DNA of 64,000 nucleotides from Ruminococcus flavefaciens ATCC 19208 (GCF_000518765.1 NZ_KI912489.1:376652-440651); one strand, 5' to 3'; positions 1-8,639 are shown, counted from the stretch's first letter. Translations and numbers: made by a program. The notes: generated from the letters alone by a model not told the origin.

Positions 1-1573
1 AAAAGGCTTTTTCTGCCAGCTTTTTCAGCTGTTTTGTGTCACAGGCACGTCCTCCCTCTGCACCGAAAGCTTCTGCCAGCTTTACGAAGTCTGTTTTGCG
101 GTCGAGAGTCGTGTTGGAATAGTGCTTGTCGAGGTAAAGGGTCTGCCACTGTCTTACCATTCCGAGAACGCCGTTATTCATAATAACTATGGTTATGGGC
201 AGCTCATGAGAAACTGCTGTAGCAAGCTCGTTAAGGTCCATGCCGAAGCTTCCGTCACCTGTGAAAAGAATGACTCTTTTTCCTGTTGCCATTGCGGCTC
301 CTACAGCTGCGCCGAGACCGTAGCCCATAGTGCCCAGACCGCCGCTTGAGAGGAAGGTACGGGGCTTTTTGAAGGGATATCTCTGAGCAGTCCACATCTG
401 ATGCTGACCAACGTCTGTGACTACGATAGCATCATCGGGAGCGTATGAGCTTATGGTATCAATTATATCGTAAGGTGAGAGCTTGCCTTTTATCTTCTTA
501 TGTGCAGACTTGGTAAGGCGTTTTTCCTCTTCTCTGAGCTTAGCGATACGCTCTGACCACTGAGGGTGCTTTTTCTCCTCTATCATGGCTGTAAGGCGTT
601 CCACGGCATCGAGGATATCGCCGCGTATGGAAAGGTCGGCAGGGATATTCTTGTTCAGCTCCGCACCGTCAATGTCGATATGGATTATCCTGAATTTCTT
701 CAGTGATCTGCTGGTTTCCCATGTGGAGCGGTCACTGAACCTTGCACCGAGAGTGATGATAAGGTCAGCTTCGTCCTCGGCAACTGTCGATGCGTAATGT
801 CCGTGTCTGCCCTGCATACCGAGAAAACGTGGATAGTCTGAGGGAACTGCGGAAAGTCCCATGAGCGAACAGCCCATAGGAGCATCTATTTTGTCGGCAA
901 GAGCCATTATCTGTGCGGAAGCCTTGCCGCTTATGATACCGCCGCCGAAGTAGATATAAGGTCTTTCAGAGGCGTTGATAAGCTCGGCAGCCTTTTTCAG
1001 CTTTTCCTCCGATGAGAATATGAGCGGATAGGGGATAACAGGCTGAGCATTAGCCTCGAACTCATACTGTGCAAGCTGGATATCCTTGGGTATATCCACA
1101 AGTACAGGTCCCGGTCTGCCTGATTTTGCAATTTTGAAGGCAGTACGGAGAGTGTCGGCAAGGTCCTTTATGTCCTTGACTATGAAATTATGCTTGGTAA
1201 TAGGCATGGTTATGCCTACTATGTCAACTTCCTGAAAGCTGTCGCGCCCGATAAAATCGCAGGAAACATTTCCTGTGATAGCGACTATGGGAACAGAGTC
1301 AAGGTAAGCGGTAGCTATACCTGTTACAAGGTTTGTAGCTCCCGGACCCGATGTAGCGATGACAACGCCCACCTTTCCTGTGGATCTTGCATAGCCGTCA
1401 GCAGCATGAGCTGCGCCCTGTTCATCGGCAGTAAGTATGTGACGGATACGCTCCTTAGCGTTGTAAAGCTCGTCAAAAAGATCTATTACCTGACCGCCGG
1501 GATAGCCGAATATGGTATCACAGCCCTGCTCGATCAGTATTTCAACAACTGTTTTTGCACCTGATATCTTCAT
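1..1573 (-). CDS. ilvB: acetolactate synthase large subunit (partial, 3' end off window)
   Basis: Thiamine-diphosphate enzyme that condenses two pyruvates to acetolactate, or pyruvate with 2-oxobutyrate, in branched-chain amino acid synthesis. The ORF starts MKISGAKTVVEILIEQG and shows the ThDP glutamate region (GYPGGQVIDLFDEL), ATSGPGATNLVTGIA, and the C-terminal ThDP/Mg segment GDGSFGMDLNELATA. About 524 codons are present; the family is usually 550-600, so only the last few dozen residues are missing beyond base 1. Transcription comes from the promoter at 1814-1842 through a leader peptide and terminator. The small subunit ilvN is not in the window. Confidence 0.96.
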   Translation of the reverse strand, partial: MKISGAKTVVEILIEQGCDTIFGYPGGQVIDLFDELYNAKERIRHILTADEQGAAHAADGYARSTGKVGVVIATSGPGATNLVTGIATAYLDSVPIVAITGNVSCDFIGRDSFQEVDIVGITMPITKHNFIVKDIKDLADTLRTAFKIAKSGRPGPVLVDIPKDIQLAQYEFEANAQPVIPYPLIFSSEEKLKKAAELINASERPYIYFGGGIISGKASAQIMALADKIDAPMGCSLMGLSAVPSDYPRFLGMQGRHGHYASTVAEDEADLIITLGARFSDRSTWETSRSLKKFRIIHIDIDGAELNKNIPADLSIRGDILDAVERLTAMIEEKKHPQWSERIAKLREEEKRLTKSAHKKIKGKLSPYDIIDTISSYAPDDAIVVTDVGQHQMWTAQRYPFKKPRTFLSSGGLGTMGYGLGAAVGAAMATGKRVILFTGDGSFGMDLNELATAVSHELPITIVIMNNGVLGMVRQWQTLYLDKHYSNTTLDRKTDFVKLAEAFGAEGGRACDTKQLKKLAEKAF

Positions 1574-1614
1574 ATGAACCGATCCTTTTTATTGTAGATG
1601 ATATTATGTGTAAA

Positions 1615-1643
1615 CAAAAAACCTCCGACATTCTGTCGGAGGT
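1615..1643 (-). terminator. ilvB attenuator terminator
   Basis: Perfect 10-bp stem ACCTCCGACA / TGTCGGAGGT with a 3-nt loop, followed on the minus strand by a run of six T. It lies between the leader-peptide stop and the ilvB start, the position of a transcription attenuator. Confidence 0.85.
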
Positions 1644-1673
1644 CAAAGCTTCTTTGCGTAAGATATACTTTTA

Positions 1674-1781
1674 TCAGGCAAGAGCGGCTTTCTGACAGAA
1701 CGAAAAGAATTTACAGTCAGATACAGTGCTGACTGCGCCTGAAATAATGACATGACCTGTGCTTATGAATACAGTTCTCAT
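1674..1781 (-). CDS. 35-residue leader peptide of the ilvB attenuator
   Basis: Short ORF MRTVFISTGHVIISGAVSTV followed by SDCKFFSFCQKAALA and a stop. AAGGAG lies about 8 nt before the ATG. It sits between a promoter and the terminator hairpin at 1621-1643, which precedes ilvB. It is rich in Val and Ile codons, with a Val-Ile-Ile run at residues 11-13, as expected of a translated sensor for branched-chain amino acid supply. Unlike classic ilv leaders, the Val/Ile run lies in the first half. The second half is Cys/Phe/Lys/Ala-rich, so which codon stalls the ribosome is not obvious. Confidence 0.72.
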   Translation of the reverse strand: MRTVFISTGHVIISGAVSTVSDCKFFSFCQKAALA

Positions 1782-1813
1782 TATTCTCGCTCCTTACTGA
1801 TTAATATATTTGT

Positions 1814-1842
1814 ATTATATCACTTTGGGGCAATAAAATCAA
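1814..1842 (-). promoter_or_regulatory. ilvB promoter
   Basis: TTGATT, 17-nt spacer, TATAAT reading on the minus strand, about 35 nt upstream of the leader-peptide start. Matches the sigma-A consensus at 5/6 and 6/6. Confidence 0.8.
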
Positions 1843-1907
1843 TAAGGCGCAGTACATTTCGGGATTTTTTGACTGCATGACAGAATTTTGATATATTGGT
1901 TTGTGCA

Positions 1908-3578
1908 TTATGTCAGATTTTTTGTTAGCATATTATTTACTGCGCTGACAAGAGCCTTAACGGAAGAAGTGATGATATCGTTGTCGATACCTGTTCCCCA
2001 GAAGCTCCTGCCGTTTCCTGCAACTATCTCAACGTAAGACACAGCCTTTGATGCAGAACCTACCTCAAGAGCGTGTTCCGAGTAGGTATTAAGGCTGTAG
2101 TCCAGACCTGTATATGAGCGTATAGCGTTGCTGACAGCGTCAAGACGACCGTTACCTGTATTTGTAGCTGTGACTTTTCTGCCCTTGTATTTGAAGCTGA
2201 CAGAAGCCTCGATGCCGTCACGCTGTTTGAAGTGTGTTTCCGTGATCTCGATAGGCGAGATGATATCCACGTAGTTTTCCCTGAATATCTTGTATACCTC
2301 GTCGGGGAGAAGCTCCCTGTGGTCGCGGTCGGAAATGCCCTTGACAAGGTATCCCACATTTTCGCGCATCTTCTTCGGAAGATCGTAGCCGAAGCGTGTT
2401 TCGAGGATATATCCGATACCGCCCTTTCCAGACTGGCTGTTGATGCGGATAACATCGGATTCGTACTCTCTGCCGATATCGGTAGGGTCAAGAGGAAGAT
2501 AGGGCACGTTCCAGACAGTTTCGCCTTTTTCCTCTCGCCACTTCATGCCCTTTGCGATTGCGTCCTGATGTGAGCCGCTGAATGCTGCGAATACAAGCTT
2601 GCCCGAATAGGGCTGGCGTTCGTAGATATTCATATTCGTAAGCTTTGAATATATCTCGGCAATAGACGGTATATCACCGAATTCCAGTTTTGGATCAATG
2701 CCCTGTGAGTACATATTCATGGCAAGTGTTATTATATCCACATTGCCTGTACGCTCGCCGTTGCCGAAGAGAGTACCCTCGACACGGTCAGCACCTGCAA
2801 GGAGTCCCATTTCCGTATCTGCTACGGCACAGCCGCGGTCGTTATGGGGGTGAAGAGATACTATAACGTTCTCGCGGTATCTGAGGTTCTCGCACATATA
2901 CTCTATCTGGTTTGCATAGATATGAGGCATTGAAAGCTGCACTGTAACAGGGAGGTTTATTATCACCTTATCATCGGCAGTCGGATGCCATACATCGAGG
3001 ACGGCGTTACAGACTTCCAGTGCGAATTCGGGTTCTGTACCTGTGAAGCTTTCGGGGGAGTATTCAAACCTGAAATTGCCCTCATATCTTTCACGGTATT
3101 CCTTGCAGAGCTTTGCTCCCGAAACAGCTATATCTATTATTTCTTCCCTGCTCTTGCGGAAAACCTGCTCTCTCTGTGCCACAGATGTTGAGTTGTAGAG
3201 GTGGACTATTGCGTTCTTGCAGCCCTTCAGAGCTTCAAAGGTCTTTTCGATGATATGTTCACGGGACTGTGTGAGTACCTGTATGGCAACATCATCGGGT
3301 ATCATGTCCTGCTCAATGAGTGTGCGGCAGAAGTCGTATTCCGTATCAGAAGCGGCAGGGAAGCCGATCTCTATCTCCTTGAAGCCGATATCCACCAGCA
3401 TCTGAAAAAATTCCAGCTTTTCGCCCAGACTCATGGGGACTATGAGAGCCTGATTGCCGTCACGGAGATCGACGCTGCACCATATAGGAGCCTTGTCAAC
3501 GTATGACTTCTGAGTCCATTTCATATCGGTTTTAGGTGCTTCAAAGAACTGTCTTGTGTACTTGCTAACGTTATTCAT
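1908..3578 (-). CDS. leuA: 2-isopropylmalate synthase
   Basis: Condenses acetyl-CoA with 2-oxoisovalerate, the committed step of leucine synthesis. 556 residues beginning MNNVSKYTRQFFEAPKTDMKW; the catalytic HMGL-like TIM barrel shows CSVDLRDGNQALIVPM and HPHNDRGCAVADTEMGLLAGA. The C-terminal part (about 430-556) is the LeuA allosteric domain that binds leucine. The length and the early Trp-containing segment fit the long LeuA form seen in actinobacteria and fungi rather than the E. coli form. The open frame extends 48 codons upstream into the T-box RNA; the start at 3578 is chosen because GGAGG precedes it. Confidence 0.95.
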   Translation of the reverse strand: MNNVSKYTRQFFEAPKTDMKWTQKSYVDKAPIWCSVDLRDGNQALIVPMSLGEKLEFFQMLVDIGFKEIEIGFPAASDTEYDFCRTLIEQDMIPDDVAIQVLTQSREHIIEKTFEALKGCKNAIVHLYNSTSVAQREQVFRKSREEIIDIAVSGAKLCKEYRERYEGNFRFEYSPESFTGTEPEFALEVCNAVLDVWHPTADDKVIINLPVTVQLSMPHIYANQIEYMCENLRYRENVIVSLHPHNDRGCAVADTEMGLLAGADRVEGTLFGNGERTGNVDIITLAMNMYSQGIDPKLEFGDIPSIAEIYSKLTNMNIYERQPYSGKLVFAAFSGSHQDAIAKGMKWREEKGETVWNVPYLPLDPTDIGREYESDVIRINSQSGKGGIGYILETRFGYDLPKKMRENVGYLVKGISDRDHRELLPDEVYKIFRENYVDIISPIEITETHFKQRDGIEASVSFKYKGRKVTATNTGNGRLDAVSNAIRSYTGLDYSLNTYSEHALEVGSASKAVSYVEIVAGNGRSFWGTGIDNDIITSSVKALVSAVNNMLTKNLT

Positions 3579-3626
3579 ATAAAAACCTCCATTCCGATCC
3601 GTTTTTACCCACCGTGCGCAGGTAAT

Positions 3627-3912
3627 AAAAAAGTCTCCTCCATGCGTCGGCATGGAAGAGACGAAGTTACGATAATACTCCGTGGTACCACTCTTCTTGA
3701 TGTAAGAATTACACCCACTCATCTGCGTCGGATCAACGCATATCTCTGTAACGGGAGAGACCGTCCGAGCCTACTTGAAGATATGTCTTCTTTGGGGCGG
3801 CTGCTCGGGGAGGAGTTATTTCTTGTACATGGGTGCTGCCTTTCACCCTGCGGCAGCTCTCTGTGGAAGCGTTATACAAGCTTTTATTCCCTTCATAGCA
3901 TTTAACGATTGT
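3627..3912 (-). ncRNA. T-box riboswitch upstream of leuA
   Basis: The minus-strand leader contains the T-box core AGAGTGGTACCACGG at 3680-3694, a Stem I apical loop with GGGTGAAAGG, and a strong terminator (stem at 3633-3662, then T6). The UGGU of the core would pair with an ACCA tRNA end, which fits tRNA-Leu. Stem I pairs CTTGTA with TACAAG. The likely specifier is CTC (Leu) at 3813-3815, although an ATA two bases earlier cannot be excluded by eye. Uncharged tRNA-Leu would stabilise the antiterminator and switch leuA on. Confidence 0.9.
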
Positions 3913-3919
3913 TTTTTGT

Positions 3920-3948
3920 ATTATACAATGAATTTTAATTTTTGTCAA
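3920..3948 (-). promoter_or_regulatory. leuA T-box promoter
   Basis: Perfect TTGACA-N17-TATAAT on the minus strand, just upstream of the T-box leader. Confidence 0.9.
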
Positions 3949-4010
3949 GACCTTACATAAATTTTGCCTTGCAAAATTTTAAGCCATAAGCCTTTAGCCC
4001 TTAGCGTTAT

Positions 4011-4131
4011 GTAGGGACGCGCAGCTCTGCATATAGCATTGCTGACCAAATCAAAGATTTGGAGCACTGCTTAAGTGCGCGTCCGCATAAACATATTGTT
4101 TCTTAAACGGACGACCAATGGTCGTCCCTAC
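4011..4131. repeat. two GTAGGG-type palindromic cassettes
   Basis: 4011-4086 is an expanded cassette: GTAGGGACGCGCA, about 50 nt of other sequence, then TGCGCGTCC. 4109-4131 is a compact one with stem GGACGACC / GGTCGTCC and a CCTAC tail. The second lies 3 nt after the stop of the minus-strand zinc-ribbon gene and could form its 3' hairpin. The rest of 3949-4134 is AT-rich with TTAGCC-like short repeats and no gene. Confidence 0.75.
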
Positions 4132-4134
4132 AAG

Positions 4135-4404
4135 CTAACGGCTACCGGCTTTAGTGCCGCAGTCAGGGCAGAAATTGGTATCACATTCCCTGCCGCAGGT
4201 GCATTTCCACGGTTTTACGGGAGCTTTTGCACCGCAGTCGGGACAGAATTTAGTATCGTTTTCTTTTCCGCAGGTACAGAGCCATTTGTTTCCGTTCCAT
4301 TTGCTGGCTGCTTTTTGCTCGGCAGCCATGCGGAAAAGCTCTGTGCCGTTGGTCATGTACTGAAATCCCATAACGGGGAAACCGTAAATAAACATATACT
4401 TCAC
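4135..4404 (-). CDS. small double zinc-ribbon protein
   Basis: 89 residues. The C-terminal half carries two near-identical zinc ribbons, WLCTCGKENDTKFCPDCG and WKCTCGRECDTNFCPDCG, each with a CxC...CxxC ligand set. The N-terminal half has no recognised domain. GAGGTG precedes the ATG. It follows the AIM24-family gene in the same direction. Such ribbons often end larger cytosolic proteins; this could be a free adaptor or the remnant of a longer gene. Function unknown. Confidence 0.7.
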   Translation of the reverse strand: MKYMFIYGFPVMGFQYMTNGTELFRMAAEQKAASKWNGNKWLCTCGKENDTKFCPDCGAKAPVKPWKCTCGRECDTNFCPDCGTKAGSR

Positions 4405-4447
4405 CTCAATATCGGCAGAAAATGGTTGTAAGCTTCACGCTATCACG

Positions 4448-4544
4448 CGATGATACCCGTGATTGTGTTATATGCCGCCTCGCGGAGACAATATTGCATT
4501 ATGCAGGAATTATTACGCGGAGCAAGGGTGCAGCGTCACGCTGC
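4448..4544 (-). repeat. diverged copy of the 100-bp repeat, abutting a stop codon
   Basis: Shares the CGATGATA start, the GCCTCGCGG core and the GCGGAGCAAGGGTG end with the tandem repeats at 12707-13002. It ends in a small palindrome, GCAGCGTCACGCTGC (4530-4544), that touches the stop codon of the AIM24-family gene. Read in the direction of that gene, the unit begins with a hairpin directly after the stop. Confidence 0.7.
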
Positions 4545-5219
4545 TTATTTTTTCATGCCCATTGAGAGAATTCTTCCTGCGAAGTCGTTGAAGTTCTGAG
4601 TCTGGAGGATTATCTTTCCGGGACCTGTAAGGCGTGTGAGGAAGAGTCCCTCGCCGCCGAGGAATATATTTCCGAGGCCCTTTACAGTTTCTACTTCGTA
4701 GCTTATTGTAGGTTCAAAGGCAACAACGTTGCCTGTATCGACCTTGAGCACCTCACCGGGATTAAGATAACGCTCTACCATATCTCCGTCAACTTCAAGA
4801 AAAGCCATGCCGTTGCCGAAGAGCTGCTGAAGGATAAAGCCTTCACCGCCGAAGAGACCTGTTACAAATCTTTTTGTGAAAATAGCCTTGAGGTCAACGC
4901 TCTGTTCAGCACAGAGGAACGAGCCTTTCTGACAGATAAGTCCGCCCTGGGAAATATTAACAGGAACTACCGACCCTGGAACTGTTGAGCCGAATGCTAT
5001 CTTAGCTCCCGATACTTCTGCTGTGTAATTTGCCATGAATATGGATTCGCCTGTGAATATTCTTCCCAGACTTCTTCCGAGTCCGCCGCGTGCATTAGTA
5101 GACATCTTGATACCCTGAGTCTGCCATATCATGCCGCCTGACTGGGTAAACATAGATTCTCCCTGATTGAGTTCACATTCTACTGCCGGAACAGTGTCAC
5201 CAATAATAGTATATCTCAT
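4545..5219 (-). CDS. AIM24 / TIGR00266-family protein
   Basis: 224-residue cytosolic beta-rich protein. The Gly-rich segments IWQTQGIKMSTNARGGLGRSL, GSFLCAEQSVDL and FGGEGFILQQLFGNGMAFLE are typical of the AIM24 family (named after mitochondrial protein Aim24). The role in bacteria is not established. GGGAGG lies ahead of the ATG. It is 49 bp downstream of birA and likely co-transcribed with it and with the zinc-ribbon gene. Confidence 0.85.
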   Translation of the reverse strand: MRYTIIGDTVPAVECELNQGESMFTQSGGMIWQTQGIKMSTNARGGLGRSLGRIFTGESIFMANYTAEVSGAKIAFGSTVPGSVVPVNISQGGLICQKGSFLCAEQSVDLKAIFTKRFVTGLFGGEGFILQQLFGNGMAFLEVDGDMVERYLNPGEVLKVDTGNVVAFEPTISYEVETVKGLGNIFLGGEGLFLTRLTGPGKIILQTQNFNDFAGRILSMGMKK

Positions 5220-5268
5220 GCTGATATACCTCCCTATAATATATTTTACGGCTTTAGCCGTAATAAGC

Positions 5269-6255
5269 TCAATTATCTGCTATTCTGCAAAGATTGGCTT
5301 CGCCCGAGCTGAGATGCTTTTCCTCGCCCGATGACAGTCTGACTATGAGATTTGCGTTGTCGTCAATGCCGATAGCCTCGCCGAGTATCTTATCTCTGCC
5401 TATATTTGCAGTAACTACATGACCTGTAAGGTATTCGCGTTTTCTGTATTCCTGTAAGAAGCTCCGGTCAACAATCTTTCCGAGGTAAACTTCGAGATTG
5501 TTGAGAACCTCAGCGCAGAGCCTGTTCCTGTTTACGATAATGCCTGTTTCGTCCTGTATGGAAGTGACTGTTTTGCACAGTTCTTCGCCGAATATTTCTT
5601 TAGCACTTCTTACATTTATGCCTATGCCTATAACTGCACAGTCAAGAGTGCGCATTTCCAGACCGAAAGATGCTTCCGTAAGGATACCGCATATCTTTTT
5701 GTCATTCATATACAGGTCGTTTACCCATTTTATCTTTACGGGGCTGCCGCAGAGCTTTTCAACAGCTTCGGCAGCTGCACAGGCGGCTGCGGCAGTTATC
5801 ATAGGAGCATATTCGAGGCTGAATTCGGGCCTTATGAGGGTACTCATATAAAGTCCCACGCCTGACGGCGAAACGAATGATCTGCCTATCCTGCCTTTGC
5901 CTGCGGTCTGTCTGTCCGCAAGGACGGTAGTACCGTTGGGTACTGCGTCCGAATCGAGTTCCTTTGTGGTATTGTTGGTAGACTCGACCTCTTCATATAT
6001 TTTCATATTTCGTCCCAGTTCTTTGGTGCGTAGCAGTGGAGAGATAAGATTTACTGAAAGACGATTATTATCTTCGTTGAGTCTGTAGCCCTTGGAAGTT
6101 ACCGAGCTGATGGAATATCCCTCTGCTTCCAGAGATTTTACAGCTTTCCATACAGCGTTTCGGCTCACACCGAGTTCATCTGCAAGAGCAGCTCCCGAAA
6201 TGAAGTTCCCGTTTGCTTTTGCGAGAGTTGCAAGCAATTCGGATTTGACGTTCAT
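5269..6255 (-). CDS. birA: biotin operon repressor / biotin-protein ligase
   Basis: Bifunctional BirA: makes biotinyl-AMP, biotinylates carboxylase lysines, and represses biotin genes when idle. 328 residues with an N-terminal winged helix (GAALADELGVSRNAVWKAVKSLEAEGY), a catalytic core with ADRQTAGKGRIGRSFVSPSG and KWVNDLYMNDKKICGIL, and a short C-terminal SH3-like domain. The start at 6255 is chosen over an open upstream extension because AAAGGA precedes it. A matching promoter lies at 6295-6323. Confidence 0.95.
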   Translation of the reverse strand: MNVKSELLATLAKANGNFISGAALADELGVSRNAVWKAVKSLEAEGYSISSVTSKGYRLNEDNNRLSVNLISPLLRTKELGRNMKIYEEVESTNNTTKELDSDAVPNGTTVLADRQTAGKGRIGRSFVSPSGVGLYMSTLIRPEFSLEYAPMITAAAACAAAEAVEKLCGSPVKIKWVNDLYMNDKKICGILTEASFGLEMRTLDCAVIGIGINVRSAKEIFGEELCKTVTSIQDETGIIVNRNRLCAEVLNNLEVYLGKIVDRSFLQEYRKREYLTGHVVTANIGRDKILGEAIGIDDNANLIVRLSSGEEKHLSSGEANLCRIADN

Positions 6256-6294
6256 GATAATTTTCCTTTCAGAGATTTTTGATATAATGATAAT

Positions 6295-6323
6295 ATTGTA
6301 CCATAAAAAAATGAACAATTCAA
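6295..6323 (-). promoter_or_regulatory. birA promoter
   Basis: TTGAAT-N17-TACAAT on the minus strand, about 40 nt upstream of the birA start. Confidence 0.65.
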
Positions 6324-6383
6324 GATATAAGGCTTTTTTGAGCATAAAATGCAGAATAAAGGCAATAAAAAGCCTGCACAGGT

Positions 6384-6411
6384 ACAAAAAAAGACGGTTT
6401 TCCCGTCTTTT
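6384..6411 (-). terminator. terminator of the 6441-6977 gene
   Basis: AAAGACGG / CCGTCTTT stem with a 5-nt loop, followed by a long T run on the minus strand, 30 nt beyond the stop of the membrane-protein gene. Confidence 0.8.
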
Positions 6412-6440
6412 ACGTGATATAATTTTATGTATGCCGAGGG

Positions 6441-6977
6441 TCAGTCGTCGATTATGGGCGGCGCAGGCGCATTTTCCTTTGCTTCTTTTTCAGCCCTGCG
6501 CTGACGGCGGTACTGTATCATATCGTATGAAAAAAGCTGTATCAATGCCACAGCTATTGACAGAGCCACAGGTATGATGCAGGGGAGTATCCTTGACTTA
6601 TACATACTGCTTATGGGTTGTAGAGTGTATTTGTCGGTCCAGCCGCAGCGGTCAGCGTGGGAAACCAGCTTATGCAGCATTGCCATGCATAATATAAAGC
6701 CGCACGATGAAAATATAATAGAAAGGATATTTGCGGCATTTTTCCTGAAAATACACAGTATAGCTCCAAAAGTCATAAAAACTGCCGAAGCTATAAGAAA
6801 AAAGCCTGTGGCAGCCATTCCGCTGCCGTAGCTTGCGCGGTTATAAATAAGACCTGCACCCGACAGTACAGTCACAGCACAGGAGAAATACAGAGTAAGA
6901 GGCATCAATATGACCTTTGCAGCGGTCATAAGAGGCGAACTCTTTGAAGGAATTTTTTTCAAATTTTTTTTGCTCAT
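6441..6977 (-). CDS. membrane protein of unknown function
   Basis: 178 residues with about four hydrophobic segments (roughly 20-45, 55-75, 80-105, 130-155) and a basic, then Pro-rich tail ending PPIIDD. No family recognised. The open frame continues upstream, but MSKKNLKK at 6977 has GGAG nearby and gives a normal cytosolic N-terminus. Divergent from spoIVB with about 105 bp between starts, so the two promoters must overlap. Confidence 0.7.
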   Translation of the reverse strand: MSKKNLKKIPSKSSPLMTAAKVILMPLTLYFSCAVTVLSGAGLIYNRASYGSGMAATGFFLIASAVFMTFGAILCIFRKNAANILSIIFSSCGFILCMAMLHKLVSHADRCGWTDKYTLQPISSMYKSRILPCIIPVALSIAVALIQLFSYDMIQYRRQRRAEKEAKENAPAPPIIDD

Positions 6978-7082
6978 AATGACTCCGTAAGCAGATTTCA
7001 ACAGTGTAGAATTCTCACTAATAAAAAAGCTGTGCAGAAATATAATAAATATGTTCCTTGGGAACATGAAAGGAAAAAACAA

Positions 7083-8309
7083 ATGCTATTTAAAAGAAAG
7101 ATCATAAAAACAGCTGCGGCATTATTATCTGCGGCTTTTATCGGATTATTCGGAACTGCGGGGTATTATTCCTCGCAGCTGCCCGATGTTATCACAGCTG
7201 ATACGAATTCAGAGATAAAAATAGCGGGATTTCCCGAGCTTAGCTGTATAAGTTCGCCTGATAAAGCAGTACCGGCAGCAGGAAACTGCACAGGCACAGA
7301 GCAGGTGACGTTTTCGCTTTTCGGTGTAATTCCCGTTAAAAATGTTGAAGTAAACAAAGCTGAAGCCCCTGTTTTGACCGCAGGAGGCAGACCCTTCGGC
7401 ATAAAGCTCCTCATGGAGGGAGTTATGGTAACGGGGCTTGGCGATGTTGAAGATGAGAATGGTTCTCTTGTATGTCCTGCCGAGGAAGCAGGTATCCGCA
7501 AGGGCGATGTGATACGTCTTGCGGACGGCAATGCTCTTACGTCAAACGATCAGCTTCAGGAGATCATCGCCTCATCAGGAGGCAAAGAAACAGAGTTGTC
7601 TGTTGAGCGCGAAGGAGATATTTTTTCTGTATCCCTACAGCCTGTAAAGTCCCGCAGGAGCGGGAGCTGGAGAGGCGGTATGTGGGTACGTGACAGCATT
7701 GCGGGTATAGGTACTATGACGTTCTTTGATAAAACTACGGGCAGCTTTGTCGGACTTGGGCACCCCATATGCGATTCCGACACAGGCGGTATAGTTCCCG
7801 TTCACAGCGGCGAGGCAGTACCTGTTGATATTACGGAGGTACGCCGCGGCGCAAGAGGTATACCCGGTGAGCTGAGAGGAAAATTCTGTACCGAGAGCAG
7901 CTTCGGCGTACTTGACCGCAACAAAATGAGCGGCATATACGGCAGATTATCCGATAGCGCTCTTACAGAGCTTTATGACAGCTCGGAAGAATTCAAAATG
8001 GCATACCGACAGGAAGTCACCGTCGGACCTGCTGAAATATACACGACCATATCAGGTCAGGCTCCCGATAAATATACTGCTGAGATAGTCAGTGTAGACT
8101 ACGGCAGTGTGGGAACGTCAAAAAATATGGTGATACGCATAACCGATGAAAGGCTTATAGAAGCCGTGGGCGGTATAGTGCAGGGCATGAGCGGAAGTCC
8201 CATAATTCAGAACGGTAAGCTTGTGGGAGCTGTTACTCATGTTTTTGTAGCCGACCCGACTCAGGGCTATGGTATATTTGCTGAGACTATGGCAAAAGAT
8301 CTTGGATAA
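7083..8309 (+). CDS. spoIVB: stage IV sporulation signalling protease SpoIVB
   Basis: Serine peptidase of family S55 that is secreted from the forespore and triggers pro-sigma-K processing. 408 residues: N-terminal membrane anchor (about 8-30), PDZ domain (about 110-190) and peptidase domain with the His of GLGHPICD (residue 227) and the Ser of QGMSGSPI (residue 370). Length and motif order match the family, so it appears intact. AAAGGA precedes the ATG at 7083. It stands alone rather than beside recN or spo0A as in many clostridia. Confidence 0.93.
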   Translation: MLFKRKIIKTAAALLSAAFIGLFGTAGYYSSQLPDVITADTNSEIKIAGFPELSCISSPDKAVPAAGNCTGTEQVTFSLFGVIPVKNVEVNKAEAPVLTAGGRPFGIKLLMEGVMVTGLGDVEDENGSLVCPAEEAGIRKGDVIRLADGNALTSNDQLQEIIASSGGKETELSVEREGDIFSVSLQPVKSRRSGSWRGGMWVRDSIAGIGTMTFFDKTTGSFVGLGHPICDSDTGGIVPVHSGEAVPVDITEVRRGARGIPGELRGKFCTESSFGVLDRNKMSGIYGRLSDSALTELYDSSEEFKMAYRQEVTVGPAEIYTTISGQAPDKYTAEIVSVDYGSVGTSKNMVIRITDERLIEAVGGIVQGMSGSPIIQNGKLVGAVTHVFVADPTQGYGIFAETMAKDLG

Positions 8310-8329
8310 TGTAAAATTATAACAAAAGT

Positions 8330-8351
8330 GGGCGTTACAACTGTAACGCCC
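8330..8351. terminator. bidirectional terminator between spoIVB and HPr
   Basis: Nine-bp stem GGGCGTTAC / GTAACGCCC with a 4-nt loop. T-rich on the plus side and moderately T-rich on the minus side. It separates convergent spoIVB and HPr genes. Confidence 0.75.
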
Positions 8352-8366
8352 TAAGTTTTGGCATGA

Positions 8367-8639
8367 TTATCTGTTTTCTTCGCTGAAACCACTGTCAACG
8401 AGCTCGATGAGAGCATCAACAGCAGCCTTCTCGTCAGCACCGTCAGCGATTACCTTTACGTTTGTACCGCCTACGATACCGAGTGAAAGAATTCCGAGTA
8501 AGCTCTTAGCATTTACTCTGCGCTCTTCCTTTTCGATCCAGATTGATGACTTGAATTCGTTAGCCTTCTGAATAAAGAAGGTTGCCGGTCTTGCGTGAAG
8601 TCCAACCTGATTCTTTACCATTACTTCTCTGACAAACAT
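8367..8639 (-). CDS. HPr-family phosphocarrier protein
   Basis: 90 residues. The PTS phosphorylation site is His15 in NQVGLHARPA. The regulatory HPr-kinase site is Ser46 in NAKSLLGIL, so both the catalytic and the CcpA-type regulatory residues are present. No EI or EII gene lies nearby, so a purely regulatory, Crh-like role cannot be excluded, but His15 argues for true HPr. Start at 8639 with GGAG; promoter at 8730-8758. Confidence 0.93.
   Translation of the reverse strand: MFVREVMVKNQVGLHARPATFFIQKANEFKSSIWIEKEERRVNAKSLLGILSLGIVGGTNVKVIADGADEKAAVDALIELVDSGFSEENR

Noticed and set aside
3579..3722. 48-codon N-terminal extension of LeuA
   Set aside because: It overlaps the T-box antiterminator and terminator; the GGAGG-supported ATG is at 3578.
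3818..3820. ATA (Ile) as specifier of the leuA T-box
   Set aside because: It fits a GAA-NNN-A pattern by eye, but the UGGU core, the leucine pathway gene and the CTC beside it make leucine likelier. Not fully excluded.
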